Below, piece after piece: positions 1 to 9,213 of a stretch of DNA of 64,000 nt. Position numbers and translations under genes: made by a program. Source of the DNA: Candidatus Mcinerneyibacteriota bacterium (GTDB lineage: Bacteria > Macinerneyibacteriota > Macinerneyibacteria > Macinerneyibacteriales > DSCS01). Under the pieces are notes generated by a model. That model was given only the letters and a program-made list of their open reading frames with translations, ran no database searches and was not told the origin of the DNA. The stretch spans positions 27,649 through 91,648 of the forward strand of contig JAFGWL010000018.1 in assembly GCA_016937175.1 (NCBI GenBank). Direction: 5' to 3'. How positions within the stretch are numbered: the first letter of the stretch is position 1; each line of letters begins with the position of its first letter.

Positions 1-5
1 TTCAT

Positions 6-662
6 CTATCGTCCTTTGGAATAGATTTCATTGGTAATGACCAGCCCTCCGGAAGAACGCTCCACGCGGAGAGGTGTTCCGGAAGCCGTCTGCCCCCCCG
101 CCTCCCTGAAGAGCCGTATGATCTTTTCCACATAACTCATGGTCTCCGGATAGGGCGGGACTCCCCCGTACATCTCCACCGCAGCAGGGCCGGCATTGTA
201 GGCAGCCAGAGTCAGGCGGAGATTGCCGCTGAAACGGTTGTACAGAGACTTGAAATAACGGACCCCGGCATAGACATTCTCTTCGATATCAAAGGGGTTG
301 GATACCCCCAGCTGACGGGCGGTCTCCGGCATGAGCTGCATCAGGCCCATGGCCCCCACACGGGAGACGGCATAAGGTTCGAACTGAGATTCCACCTGGA
401 CCATGGCCGCGATCAGGCGTGAATCGACATTGTAATGACGGGCGGCTTTCCGGATGGTCTCATAGATGGACCCCCCCTTTTCCCGCAGGGGGGCTCTGCT
501 GGCATACTGATATCCGGAACGGAGAGGAGTCTCCGTCATATCAGGATCCTCTTCTTTTATAAGGGACATGGTCTTGGTATCTGCCTTCTGGATCACGATC
601 TCTGCCTGAAGAGAAAGTGTGGCGAATAAGAGAAAAACAAAGATCCCCGGCAGGCGCATCAT
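6..662 (-). CDS. Lytic transglycosylase (SLT domain), secreted
   Basis: Signal peptide MMRLPGIFVFLLFATLSLQA; SLT-type motif IAAMVQVESQFEPYAVSRVGAMGLMQLMPETARQLGV and AAYNAGPAAV. Confidence 0.9.
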   Translation of the reverse strand: MMRLPGIFVFLLFATLSLQAEIVIQKADTKTMSLIKEEDPDMTETPLRSGYQYASRAPLREKGGSIYETIRKAARHYNVDSRLIAAMVQVESQFEPYAVSRVGAMGLMQLMPETARQLGVSNPFDIEENVYAGVRYFKSLYNRFSGNLRLTLAAYNAGPAAVEMYGGVPPYPETMSYVEKIIRLFREAGGQTASGTPLRVERSSGGLVITNEIYSKGR

Positions 663-2449
663 TCTCCTAACGAAACAGGTTTCAGCTGTTTCAGGTCTGT
701 GACAAAGGCCCGGACAAGGCCCGTATCATCTCCGGCCACAACAGTATCCCCCCAAACAAGAGGAGTCCCGTGGACAGGCCCGCCCATGGGCCCTTTCCAG
801 ACCAGTTCTCCTTTTTCGGCATCCAGGGCATAGAGTGATCCGTCATAACTCCCGATATAGAGGATCCCGTTATGGAGAGAGGCCCCGGACCTGACGACTC
901 CTTCCGTGGCAAATTTCCATATAAGAACCCCGCTTTTCTTATCCAGGGCATAGACATGATGGTCTTCTGACCCGACATAGACGGCTTTTTCCCCTGCTGT
1001 GACCTTGCTCCCGATCTCTTTTTGGGCCTCAAAAGTCCATAGCACTTTCCCGGTGGTTGTATCCAGGGCATAGAGCCGATGATCGTCACATCCCACATAA
1101 AGTACTCCCTCGGAAAGAGCAGGGGTCGAATAGATATCGTCTCCCAGTTTTTTTGTCCAGAGGGGTTTGCCTGTTTCGGTATCAAGTGCATAGATCGTGT
1201 CGTCCAGAGAGGCAGCGAAGAGGATTCCTTCTCCCAGGGCCGGGCCGCTCCAGACAGGGTTTTTGGTGGGATAACGCCAGGCCATCTTTCCGTCGTTATT
1301 CCTGACTGCATAGACAAAACCGTCCATGGAGCCGAAATAGACCTTTTCTCCGTCACTCACGGCCTTGGAGATGATCTTCTCTCCTGTTTTGAATTTCCAT
1401 ACGATCTTTCCGGTGGACAGAGAGAGCCTGTAGAGATACCCCTTGAATGTTCCGATGAAAAAGGAATCGCCCTCTGCTAAAGGGGCGGCGGCGATCTCAT
1501 ACGCCATGGGAGCTCGCCAGGAGAGTTCATGGCCGGGATAGGGGTATGCATAGATATAAGTATCTTTTGAAGCGATGAGAAGGATGTCATCGGTGCCGGA
1601 CGGGGAAGCTGTAATACTGCCTCCATACTTCTTTTCCCACGCGATCTTCGCTTCGAGGGGTAGGTTCTTTTCAAGGTAGGTGACCTGGGCGGGAGGATTA
1701 TCCCCGGGCGGGGTAATATCCCCCTGAGGACCCTCTCCCGGGCCCGAATGCAAATAACCGCGGATAAGGTTGAATATCAGAAAGGAAAGGAGGAGAACAG
1801 CAGCCAGGACCCCCAGAGCTCTCCAGGGAATCATAATCCCGGGTGCAGAAAATTCCAAAGTCAGGGTCAGGACTTCAGACTGGCCCAGACCATCCTGCTC
1901 GTAGGCTCTTTTAGACAGTTCGCGGGCAGCCACCTGGATCGTATATTCATCGAGGATATCGGCAAAAGGACGTTCAGAGACAGCTTCAGCGATATTTTCC
2001 GAGACGACAGCGATCTTGTCTCCCGGGAAAATGGTATATTCTCCGAACTGGACATGCCCTTCCCAGTGGCAGCGGTCATTGCTCTCTCCGTTCACATGCC
2101 AGAGCTGGTCTTTCCGGGACAGAAAGGCCTTATAACGATCGGTGGTAGCAAAATAGAGGGTCTTATGGGAAATGATCCCGATAAAAAAATCCCCTTCCTG
2201 GGCCAAATCCCTGAGAGTCAGTTTCAAAGCCATGAGGATCCCTGTCTTTTCGGTCCGTTCCAGATACTGGTCGATGACCGAGACGATCCACTCTTCCTGG
2301 ATCAGCGGATTGGCAATCACAGAAAAGAGGTACCCATAGCGGGACATATCTTTGCGGGTATAGACGTTGTGATAATGAAAATGCTTTTTCCCGAGGGTCT
2401 CGCTTTTAAGCGGGATCGCTTCGCCCACAATAACCGGATATTTCGCCAT
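659..2449 (-). CDS. Membrane protein: N-terminal PP2C-like domain, one TM, C-terminal PQQ-type beta-propeller
   Basis: Repeated propeller blades (YALDTETGKPLWTKKLGDD, YALDTTTGKVLWTFEAQ); TM ALGVLAAVLLLSFLIFNLI; 4-nt overlap with the SLT gene. Confidence 0.8.
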   Translation of the reverse strand: MAKYPVIVGEAIPLKSETLGKKHFHYHNVYTRKDMSRYGYLFSVIANPLIQEEWIVSVIDQYLERTEKTGILMALKLTLRDLAQEGDFFIGIISHKTLYFATTDRYKAFLSRKDQLWHVNGESNDRCHWEGHVQFGEYTIFPGDKIAVVSENIAEAVSERPFADILDEYTIQVAARELSKRAYEQDGLGQSEVLTLTLEFSAPGIMIPWRALGVLAAVLLLSFLIFNLIRGYLHSGPGEGPQGDITPPGDNPPAQVTYLEKNLPLEAKIAWEKKYGGSITASPSGTDDILLIASKDTYIYAYPYPGHELSWRAPMAYEIAAAPLAEGDSFFIGTFKGYLYRLSLSTGKIVWKFKTGEKIISKAVSDGEKVYFGSMDGFVYAVRNNDGKMAWRYPTKNPVWSGPALGEGILFAASLDDTIYALDTETGKPLWTKKLGDDIYSTPALSEGVLYVGCDDHRLYALDTTTGKVLWTFEAQKEIGSKVTAGEKAVYVGSEDHHVYALDKKSGVLIWKFATEGVVRSGASLHNGILYIGSYDGSLYALDAEKGELVWKGPMGGPVHGTPLVWGDTVVAGDDTGLVRAFVTDLKQLKPVSLGE

Positions 2450-2541
2450 AGTTTTTTCCTCCTTGGATAATTATATAGTAAATACCTTCTATATCAAGAC
2501 TTTTCAACAACAGAAGGCCATCCGCCTCCTTTCCTGTTGCA

Positions 2542-4062
2542 ATGCCTCTCATTATGGGTATAATCCTTTTTATGGTGTCTTTTCTTTGTGCAGCAGCCTT
2601 TTTCAGAGCAGAGAACACGCCGGGCTTTATTTCAGCCCTTCTGGAACTGGCCGGAAAAATATCCTCTTTTATCCTCTCAATCAGGTTTTCCCTGGAGGAG
2701 CGTTTTCTTCTGCTGACCAATGCCCTGTGGCTTTTTCTCCTGTGTGTCACACTGGCCATGGCAGCCTACCTCGTTTTCCTCAGCTACAAATATCTGGATA
2801 CCGTCAAGTTCCGGGCGCTAAGAAGCTTTTTCAACGGCAGTCCCTCTCCCTGGGTGATCCTCATCGTCAACATCGCCGTCAGCCTTGCTTTTTTCCTGGG
2901 AGGCTGGATCCTGGTCTTTTTTCTGAACCTTCATAACTTTACAAAAAAAGAGCTCAGGACTCTCACCATCTGGGCCCTTTTTATCTTTATCCCCTTTGGG
3001 GTCACGGTGACACATGCAGGCTGGTTCGACGCTGTGGCAGCCCGCTCTCCCCTGGCTCTTTTAAAAGCTTTTGACCGGGAGGATATCTCCCTTTTAAGGG
3101 AATACCGGGAAGACGCTTTTGTCCGGGACAACCCCCTCTATCTTTATCTCATGGCCACAGGCCGGGGAACTCCTGCTGAAGGGACCTCTTACAGACGGAC
3201 AGCGTCACTCCTTCAAAGAGCCGTTGCAGGGGGCTATGAGTCGGCAGCTGTCTACAATAACCTCGGGAATGCCCTGCTCATGCTGGATTCCTCAGAACAA
3301 GCTTTGGCCTATTATGAACGGGCACTCTCCGCCGCCTCCCGAGATCCTGTCATCCTCTACAATATCTCCCAGTATTATCTCTACCGGGATGACTATGATA
3401 CAGCAAAGATCTTTTATGACAAAGCTTTCGCCGCCAAGGGGCAGCTCGAACTCCCTGTACTGGACTGGGAGAATATCATCCTTCTGGAAAAGAAGATCGC
3501 TCCTTCCTTTGTCTGGCATTCGTTTTTGCGGGATACCGCCCGCTGGGATTTTCCTGTCAAAGCTCTCTCTTACAGCAAACTGGCCTTTTTCCCGGCCTTT
3601 TCCGCGATCCTGCTTATCCTTATCCTGTTTCTCTTCCCCCTGACAGTCAACTGGGCCTCATTTGTAAGGTGTGAATCTTGCGGCATCCCTATCATTCCGG
3701 GATCTGCCACCACTTCCCATCGGGGGCGCATCTTCTGTTCACGGTGTCATCTCATGCTGCCTGTCTATCTTCACCAGAAGGCCGGAAGGCATTCCATGGC
3801 CCGGAAGATCGATACTTTAAAGACCTATTTCATCAACCTGATCTACCCGGGGAGCGGCTATATTATCAAAGGAGCCACGGTCTCAGGTTCGATCTGGGTC
3901 TTTTTGACCACCTCTCTTATCACTACTGCTCTTTTCAGCCGTTATCTCCTCATTTCCGACCTGAGGGCGATTTCTTCACTGAATGACCTGCTCCTCTTCT
4001 ATCCTCTCTTTTCCCTGGTTTCCACGGTGATGCTGCCTTTCTTTGCCAGGAGGAGCCTATGA
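2542..4062 (+). CDS. Multi-pass membrane protein with TPR-like repeats and a CxxC...CxxC zinc ribbon
   Basis: NNLGNALLMLDSSEQALAYYERAL, ISQYYLYRDDYDTAKIFYDKAF; CESCGIPI...CSRCHLML; several hydrophobic segments; exact start uncertain. Confidence 0.65.
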   Translation: MPLIMGIILFMVSFLCAAAFFRAENTPGFISALLELAGKISSFILSIRFSLEERFLLLTNALWLFLLCVTLAMAAYLVFLSYKYLDTVKFRALRSFFNGSPSPWVILIVNIAVSLAFFLGGWILVFFLNLHNFTKKELRTLTIWALFIFIPFGVTVTHAGWFDAVAARSPLALLKAFDREDISLLREYREDAFVRDNPLYLYLMATGRGTPAEGTSYRRTASLLQRAVAGGYESAAVYNNLGNALLMLDSSEQALAYYERALSAASRDPVILYNISQYYLYRDDYDTAKIFYDKAFAAKGQLELPVLDWENIILLEKKIAPSFVWHSFLRDTARWDFPVKALSYSKLAFFPAFSAILLILILFLFPLTVNWASFVRCESCGIPIIPGSATTSHRGRIFCSRCHLMLPVYLHQKAGRHSMARKIDTLKTYFINLIYPGSGYIIKGATVSGSIWVFLTTSLITTALFSRYLLISDLRAISSLNDLLLFYPLFSLVSTVMLPFFARRSL

Positions 4063-5438
4063 TCGACCATCCCGTCCTACTGGATTATTCCTCCTTTAAA
4101 AAAGCCGTGGAGAATATATCTCTTCTTGAAAAGACAGGTACGCTGGATATCCGCGATAAAAAGACAGAACAGTCTTATTACTTTTATATTAAAAACGGGG
4201 AGATCATCTATATCGAGGAGCATCCGGTCTGCCTTGAAAACAGGATCGGCGACACCCTTCTGCGGCAGGGATTGATCACAGAAACCCAGCTTCAGCAGGC
4301 CCTGGAAAAACAGAAAAAGAATACCTATGAGTTTTTGGGAGACCTTCTTTTGAAAGAGGGGTATATCTCCCCCAGGGAGCTGCTGGCTTCGCTGACTTAC
4401 CAGATTGAGAATGTCCTCTTCTCTATTTCCCTGATCCGGGACGGCGAGTTTGTCTTCAGGGAAGGCGAGACTCCCGACAGGATGCCTCAGATCCCCTACA
4501 CGATCACTCTCAGCAACCTTCTGCTGATCTTTCTGAACTCCTCGGAGATCCTTGTCAAAATGCCTTTCCTCATCGAAGGGCTCGATATATCTCTGAGAAT
4601 CGACTCTGTAGCAGTCAATATCCATCAACTCAACCCCATGGAGCAGTCAGTGATCGACGACTTCAGAAAAGGCCGTTCTATCAAGGATATCCTCGAGAAT
4701 GCCGGGGAGACCAACCACATTACCATGTTGAGCGTCATCGCCGACCTCTATGACAGAAACATTCTTCGTCCTCCCGGCGAGAGTATGAAGAGTCAAAGCA
4801 AAACAGCACCTTCTGCTGCCCCTGAAGAAGCTCCGAAAAAGGAAACTCCTGTAACACCACCTGAAAAAAAGCCGGAACCGGAAAAACCCGCTCCTCAGGA
4901 AAAGACACCGGCTTCCCGGCCTCGCTATACGGAAGAGCCTATCCAGTTTGTCTATAAACCCGAACCTCAGCAGACGCCGGTGGCACCGGCCCCTCCCCCG
5001 CAACGGGAGATTCCGCATCGCCAGACACCTCGGAAGAGAACCCCGGCACCTCCTCAGAAGAGAATTCCTCCTCCCCGTCCGGCCGTTTCTTCCTCAGCCC
5101 GGCCGCCCAGGCCTTTGCAGCCCCCCCGTCCAGGGACATATGCCCTGGTTGAGGCCCTGTCCTTTATCTCAGTCCTCTTCCTTCTCATCCTCTACCTGGC
5201 CCTTTTGAAGCCTCTGTTTAAGACGCCTGTGACAGATCACTTAAGTATTATGAATCCGGAAGCTTTCCGGGAGATCAAAAAAGAGAGGACTCTTCAAATG
5301 GGAACAGTCTATACACGGGATGAACTTCTGAATCGGCGTGACGGGTGGCACAATCCCTTCTCGGCCCGGGGAGAGGATATTTATTCATCGGGAGCTGACG
5401 GGATCCCGGATACTCCTGATGATTTCCGCGTCAAATAG
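4059..5438 (+). CDS. DUF4388/PatA-like protein with Pro-rich linker, TM helix and pseudopilin (GspG)-like C-terminus
   Basis: LLEKTGTLDIRDKKTEQSYYFYIKNGEIIYI; Pro-rich residues ~250-350; TM; C-term NPFSARGEDIYSSGADGIPDTPDDFRVK. Confidence 0.7.
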   Translation: MIDHPVLLDYSSFKKAVENISLLEKTGTLDIRDKKTEQSYYFYIKNGEIIYIEEHPVCLENRIGDTLLRQGLITETQLQQALEKQKKNTYEFLGDLLLKEGYISPRELLASLTYQIENVLFSISLIRDGEFVFREGETPDRMPQIPYTITLSNLLLIFLNSSEILVKMPFLIEGLDISLRIDSVAVNIHQLNPMEQSVIDDFRKGRSIKDILENAGETNHITMLSVIADLYDRNILRPPGESMKSQSKTAPSAAPEEAPKKETPVTPPEKKPEPEKPAPQEKTPASRPRYTEEPIQFVYKPEPQQTPVAPAPPPQREIPHRQTPRKRTPAPPQKRIPPPRPAVSSSARPPRPLQPPRPGTYALVEALSFISVLFLLILYLALLKPLFKTPVTDHLSIMNPEAFREIKKERTLQMGTVYTRDELLNRRDGWHNPFSARGEDIYSSGADGIPDTPDDFRVK

Positions 5439-6771
5439 GACTGAACCCCTCACTGTCGTTTTCAATGGGATTTACATGTCCCGCCATCTGGACGATATCT
5501 TTTGAAAGTTTTCGCAGCCTTTCCTTCAGAATTACAGGGCAATCGTAGATGGTGACATCTTTTCCGATGATGATATCCTCAGCCAGGTCGTAACAGGTAG
5601 GACAACCGCACATCCCGCAATTCAGCTGGGGGAGGAGCCGGTTGACTTCTTCGATCTTCTTCATCTTTTTCAGAGCTTCCTTGATATCCTCATCCAGGGG
5701 GCTGATCGGGCGGGGCTTAAGAGGCATTCCGATGGAACAGATCTCATCCCGGTCGAAGGGAAGCGCCAGGGCGGGTTCATCGGGAAGTCCTTCGGCGATC
5801 TTTTTGATCCTGTATTCACTGATAAAGGCATCTTCCTTGGTAAAGACGCCCCCCACACAGGAGTTGTCACAGGAATACATATCGACGAAATCAATATCCT
5901 TGATCTCCCCGTTCTCAAGACGCTCTAAAAAGCGGATGGCATTCTGTATCCCGTCTATTCTGAGAGTCACGGATTCGTTGAATTTGTTCTCGACATCTCC
6001 CAGGGCGCTCCAGCGAAGGGCGAATTTGGAAGAGACGATCTCCTCTTCCATATCCATCTCGGAAAAGTCCTGTTTTTCCATGATCCTCCGGATCTCATTA
6101 TACATGTCCCCCAGGCTGAAGACCCCGTCAAAGATCCTCTTTTCTTCGGCTTCGGGCTGATATATCGCCACCACTTTGGCAGGACAGGGCGAAAGGTAGA
6201 AAAGGCCGATCTCATCATCGGAAGCCCCTGTCTTCTCCTGATAGACATGCTTCAGATATTCTCCTGCCACATCCATAAGGTTGCGCAAAGGCACAAGGTG
6301 ATTGATCAGCGAAGGGAACTTGACCTGGATCAACCTGACAACTGCGGGACAGTTGGTGGAAATATAGGGACGGTAGATATTCTTTTTGTCTTTGAGGAAA
6401 TTCTTGATGATATCCGATATGATCATTCCGCCTGTATCTACTCCGATGATATCGTCAAACCCCAGGAGTTTGAAGATTCCCAGGATCTTTTTGACATTGT
6501 CGGTCTTCCTGAACTGCCCGAAGAAGACCGGAGAGTAGACAAGGAGTTTATGTTTGTAGGCAGAGATGATCTCCAGGGTGTCGACTTTCGCTGAAATGGC
6601 CTTCTGGGGACAGACTCGGATGCATTCTCCGCAATCGATGCACTTGTTTTCCAGGATATTGGCCTTCCCGTGACGGATGCGCATCGCCTGGGTAGGGCAG
6701 ACTCTCAGACAACGTGTACATCCGTTGCAGCGGCTCTGGTCAACGTAGACAGCATGAAAATAGTCCAACAT
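5431..6771 (-). CDS. [FeFe]-hydrogenase-like large-subunit-domain protein with 2x[4Fe-4S] and C-terminal Fe-S domain (sensory type)
   Basis: CNGCTRCLRVCPTQ, CIDCGECIRVCPQ; ISTNCPAVVRLIQ, LSPCPAKVVAI, MYSCDNSCVGGVF; C-term LNCGMCGCPTCYDLA. Confidence 0.85.
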   Translation of the reverse strand: MLDYFHAVYVDQSRCNGCTRCLRVCPTQAMRIRHGKANILENKCIDCGECIRVCPQKAISAKVDTLEIISAYKHKLLVYSPVFFGQFRKTDNVKKILGIFKLLGFDDIIGVDTGGMIISDIIKNFLKDKKNIYRPYISTNCPAVVRLIQVKFPSLINHLVPLRNLMDVAGEYLKHVYQEKTGASDDEIGLFYLSPCPAKVVAIYQPEAEEKRIFDGVFSLGDMYNEIRRIMEKQDFSEMDMEEEIVSSKFALRWSALGDVENKFNESVTLRIDGIQNAIRFLERLENGEIKDIDFVDMYSCDNSCVGGVFTKEDAFISEYRIKKIAEGLPDEPALALPFDRDEICSIGMPLKPRPISPLDEDIKEALKKMKKIEEVNRLLPQLNCGMCGCPTCYDLAEDIIIGKDVTIYDCPVILKERLRKLSKDIVQMAGHVNPIENDSEGFSPI

Positions 6772-6780
6772 AATGCTCTG

Positions 6781-7206
6781 TCATCCTTTCTCTATGGTAA
6801 AGATCATCGTGACCTCGGTCCCTTTGTCGATCTCACTGGCGATCTCCATCTCATCACTGTTCCGTTTCATATTGGGCAGCCCCATTCCGGCCCCGAACCC
6901 CATCTCCCGGACTTCGGGGCTTGCCGTGGAATATCCCTCTTCCATAGCTTTATCGATATCCGGGATTCCCGGGCCCTTATCCCGGACGACAACCTTGACT
7001 TTGGTCTCATCCATATAGAAAGCGATGGTTCCGCTATAGGCATGGGCGACGACATTCAGTTCGCCCTCATAGGCAGCGATAAGCACCCTGCGGATAAAGG
7101 CCGGCGGCAGTCCCAGCTTTTTAAGGTACTCTTTTATGACTCCGGAGGACTCTCCTGCGTTAAGAAAATCCCCGCCTTTGATTTCAAATTCCATGAGTAG
7201 TTCCAT
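6781..7206 (-). CDS. HATPase_c anti-sigma/serine-kinase-like ATPase
   Basis: VRDKGPGIPDIDKAMEEGYSTASPEVREMGFGAGMGLPNMKRNSD. Confidence 0.85.
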   Translation of the reverse strand: MELLMEFEIKGGDFLNAGESSGVIKEYLKKLGLPPAFIRRVLIAAYEGELNVVAHAYSGTIAFYMDETKVKVVVRDKGPGIPDIDKAMEEGYSTASPEVREMGFGAGMGLPNMKRNSDEMEIASEIDKGTEVTMIFTIEKG

Positions 7207-7216
7207 AGTCCCGCCT

Positions 7217-7768
7217 CTAATCAGTCAAGTCCAGTTCCTTCAGGCCGCTTTGAATATCCTCTTCCAGAGCTCCCAGAACCTGGGGTGTAGCCAGGCTGAC
7301 ATCGCCCAGGATCTCCCGTATGATACGTGTATCGAATTCATATTTGGTTCCGTCTTTTTTAACCATGACATAGAGATCGATCTCCGGATGTCCCACGATA
7401 AGAGACAAAAGGGTATCCGTGATATTCCCCAGGGGAGGCCGGTCGATGTGGGATAATCTCATCTCCACGCTGACCCTTGTATAGGAACCCTCTTTGGATT
7501 CGATGGAGAAGCCTCCGTCGCAGGTTTCAGCTGTCTGCATAAAGAGGGGTATTCCCAGGCCCCATCCTTTCCCTTTTTTTGTAGAAAAGAGAGGATCCAT
7601 AGCCTTTTCTATCATTTCCGTATCCATTCCCTTCCCGTTATCCACCACAGTGATCTTCAGCCGGTCTTCTGCTGTATCGACCTCGATGAAAAGGTCAAGA
7701 TGCCAGGCCCCGGCAGCGATCCCGTTTTCCATAATATCCATGATATGGAGGGAGAGTTCAGGCATCAT
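7217..7768 (-). CDS. HATPase_c domain protein
   Basis: DIMENGIAAGAWHLDLFIEV...VVDNGKGMD...STKKGKGWGLGIPLF. Confidence 0.85.
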   Translation of the reverse strand: MMPELSLHIMDIMENGIAAGAWHLDLFIEVDTAEDRLKITVVDNGKGMDTEMIEKAMDPLFSTKKGKGWGLGIPLFMQTAETCDGGFSIESKEGSYTRVSVEMRLSHIDRPPLGNITDTLLSLIVGHPEIDLYVMVKKDGTKYEFDTRIIREILGDVSLATPQVLGALEEDIQSGLKELDLTD

Positions 7769-8495
7769 AGATGATCTTCCTTCCCCGGGCCCCTTTCAAA
7801 GCCAGCCGGAACTCTTCAAACGTGGGAGCTTCAAGCTCGTAAGTAGTGGACACACAGCCCACATCGTCGATAAGATGCGCATCGGAGTTTGTGATAAAGG
7901 GGAAATGGGTATACTCCTCGTATCGGCTGCGTGCCTTTTCCAAAGAGAGATGCCTGGAGATCTCTATCCCGTCTACAAGGGTATCTTCGGGAATAAACCC
8001 CAGCTGTGAGATAACGCTGAAGGTATCCCGGTCTATATGAGAAAAAAATACCAAGCCGCCCCGGCTATGTACCTCTTCGGTTATCTCTTCGATCTCCATA
8101 TTCACAGACTGTAAAAGCAATTTTTCCTCCATACGGATGATCTGGTCCCGGGCATCCACAACCACCTGATCCCCGAAGTAGTCCGGATTATTGGGTATCA
8201 TAGGCAGCCGGGGATAGAGAAGACCTCCCATGTCTTCAGCACTTTTTCTCTCTCCGAAAAGGGCCAGGAGATGAGTCTCGGACGCACTCTGGATCTCCAG
8301 GCCGAAAAATAGGGCGATCCTGCCCCGGGCAGCCTCTTCAAGGGCTTCCAGGTTCCCGGCGCTGTTATGGTCTGCAAGGGCGATGATATCGATTCTCTTT
8401 TCCAGGGCTTTCTGCACGATGGCTGCGGGAGACATGTCGAGCCCCCCGCACGGTGAAAGCACAGAATGGATGTGAAGGTCAGCCCTGAAACGCAT
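7758..8495 (-). CDS. PHP-domain metal-dependent phosphoesterase
   Basis: MRFRADLHIHSVLSPCGGLDMSP...IALADHNSAGN; ITNSDAHLID. Confidence 0.9.
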   Translation of the reverse strand: MRFRADLHIHSVLSPCGGLDMSPAAIVQKALEKRIDIIALADHNSAGNLEALEEAARGRIALFFGLEIQSASETHLLALFGERKSAEDMGGLLYPRLPMIPNNPDYFGDQVVVDARDQIIRMEEKLLLQSVNMEIEEITEEVHSRGGLVFFSHIDRDTFSVISQLGFIPEDTLVDGIEISRHLSLEKARSRYEEYTHFPFITNSDAHLIDDVGCVSTTYELEAPTFEEFRLALKGARGRKIIYDA

Positions 8496-8828
8496 CTACT
8501 TCACCAGAGCATACAACATCCCAGCACAGGTAAAGGCATCTTTTTCCGTTACAAAAAGGGGTACTCCGATTTTTTCAGCGGCTTCTACCAGATTTTGTTC
8601 AGGCTCTACGCCGTTGACGACGACGATCCCCGCGATATCTTTAGCTGTAGCTACGGCGATGACGTTTTTGTGCCGCTGGATCGTAAACCAGAGAGAACCG
8701 CTTTTGGCATGGGCCAAAACATCACTTAGCAGATCCCCGCTGTATCCTCCCGTTACTTCTGTATCATCGATCTCACGCTGAGTCAGGGCCCTGAGTCCCA
8801 GCTTTTCTGCAGCTTCTTTCAATTTCAT
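8496..8828 (-). CDS. DRTGG-like domain protein
   Basis: VTGGYSGDLLSDVLAHAKSGSLWFTIQRHKNVIAVATAKDIAGIVVVNG. Confidence 0.75.
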   Translation of the reverse strand: MKLKEAAEKLGLRALTQREIDDTEVTGGYSGDLLSDVLAHAKSGSLWFTIQRHKNVIAVATAKDIAGIVVVNGVEPEQNLVEAAEKIGVPLFVTEKDAFTCAGMLYALVK

Positions 8829-8829
8829 C

Positions 8830-9198
8830 TTATACCTCGCTTGCAGGACGGTTTTTACACGGCCTTACGCCGTTTTTATATAAGATCCCGCTGGTCTCAA
8901 ACATGGTCTTTCTGGTGACGATCATGGGTATGTTCAGCCGCTTTCTGGCCACATCCATGACATCCTCCGAAGGCTGCTTCCCGCGGATGAATATGATCGC
9001 AGTGATCCCGAGGATCTCTGCTACGCGGATCACCTGAAGGGTCACAGTCCCGGTGATCAACAATGTATCTCCCTCGGTCAGAGCCAGGACATCACTCAAA
9101 AGGTCAGCGCTGTAGGCAGAAGAGACCTCTATATCCAGACTCTCCTCTCCTGCGATGACATCTCCATCCAGCAAATCAATGATCTCTTTGATACGCAT
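8830..9198 (-). CDS. DRTGG-domain protein
   Basis: EVSSAYSADLLSDVLALTEGDTLLITGTVTLQVIRVAEILGITAIIFIRGKQP. Confidence 0.8.
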   Translation of the reverse strand: MRIKEIIDLLDGDVIAGEESLDIEVSSAYSADLLSDVLALTEGDTLLITGTVTLQVIRVAEILGITAIIFIRGKQPSEDVMDVARKRLNIPMIVTRKTMFETSGILYKNGVRPCKNRPASEV

Positions 9199-9213
9199 GG
9201 GCCCTCCTCACGC

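Noticed and set aside
1748-2470. 240-aa plus-strand ORF
   Set aside because: Antisense to the PQQ-propeller gene with no motif support.
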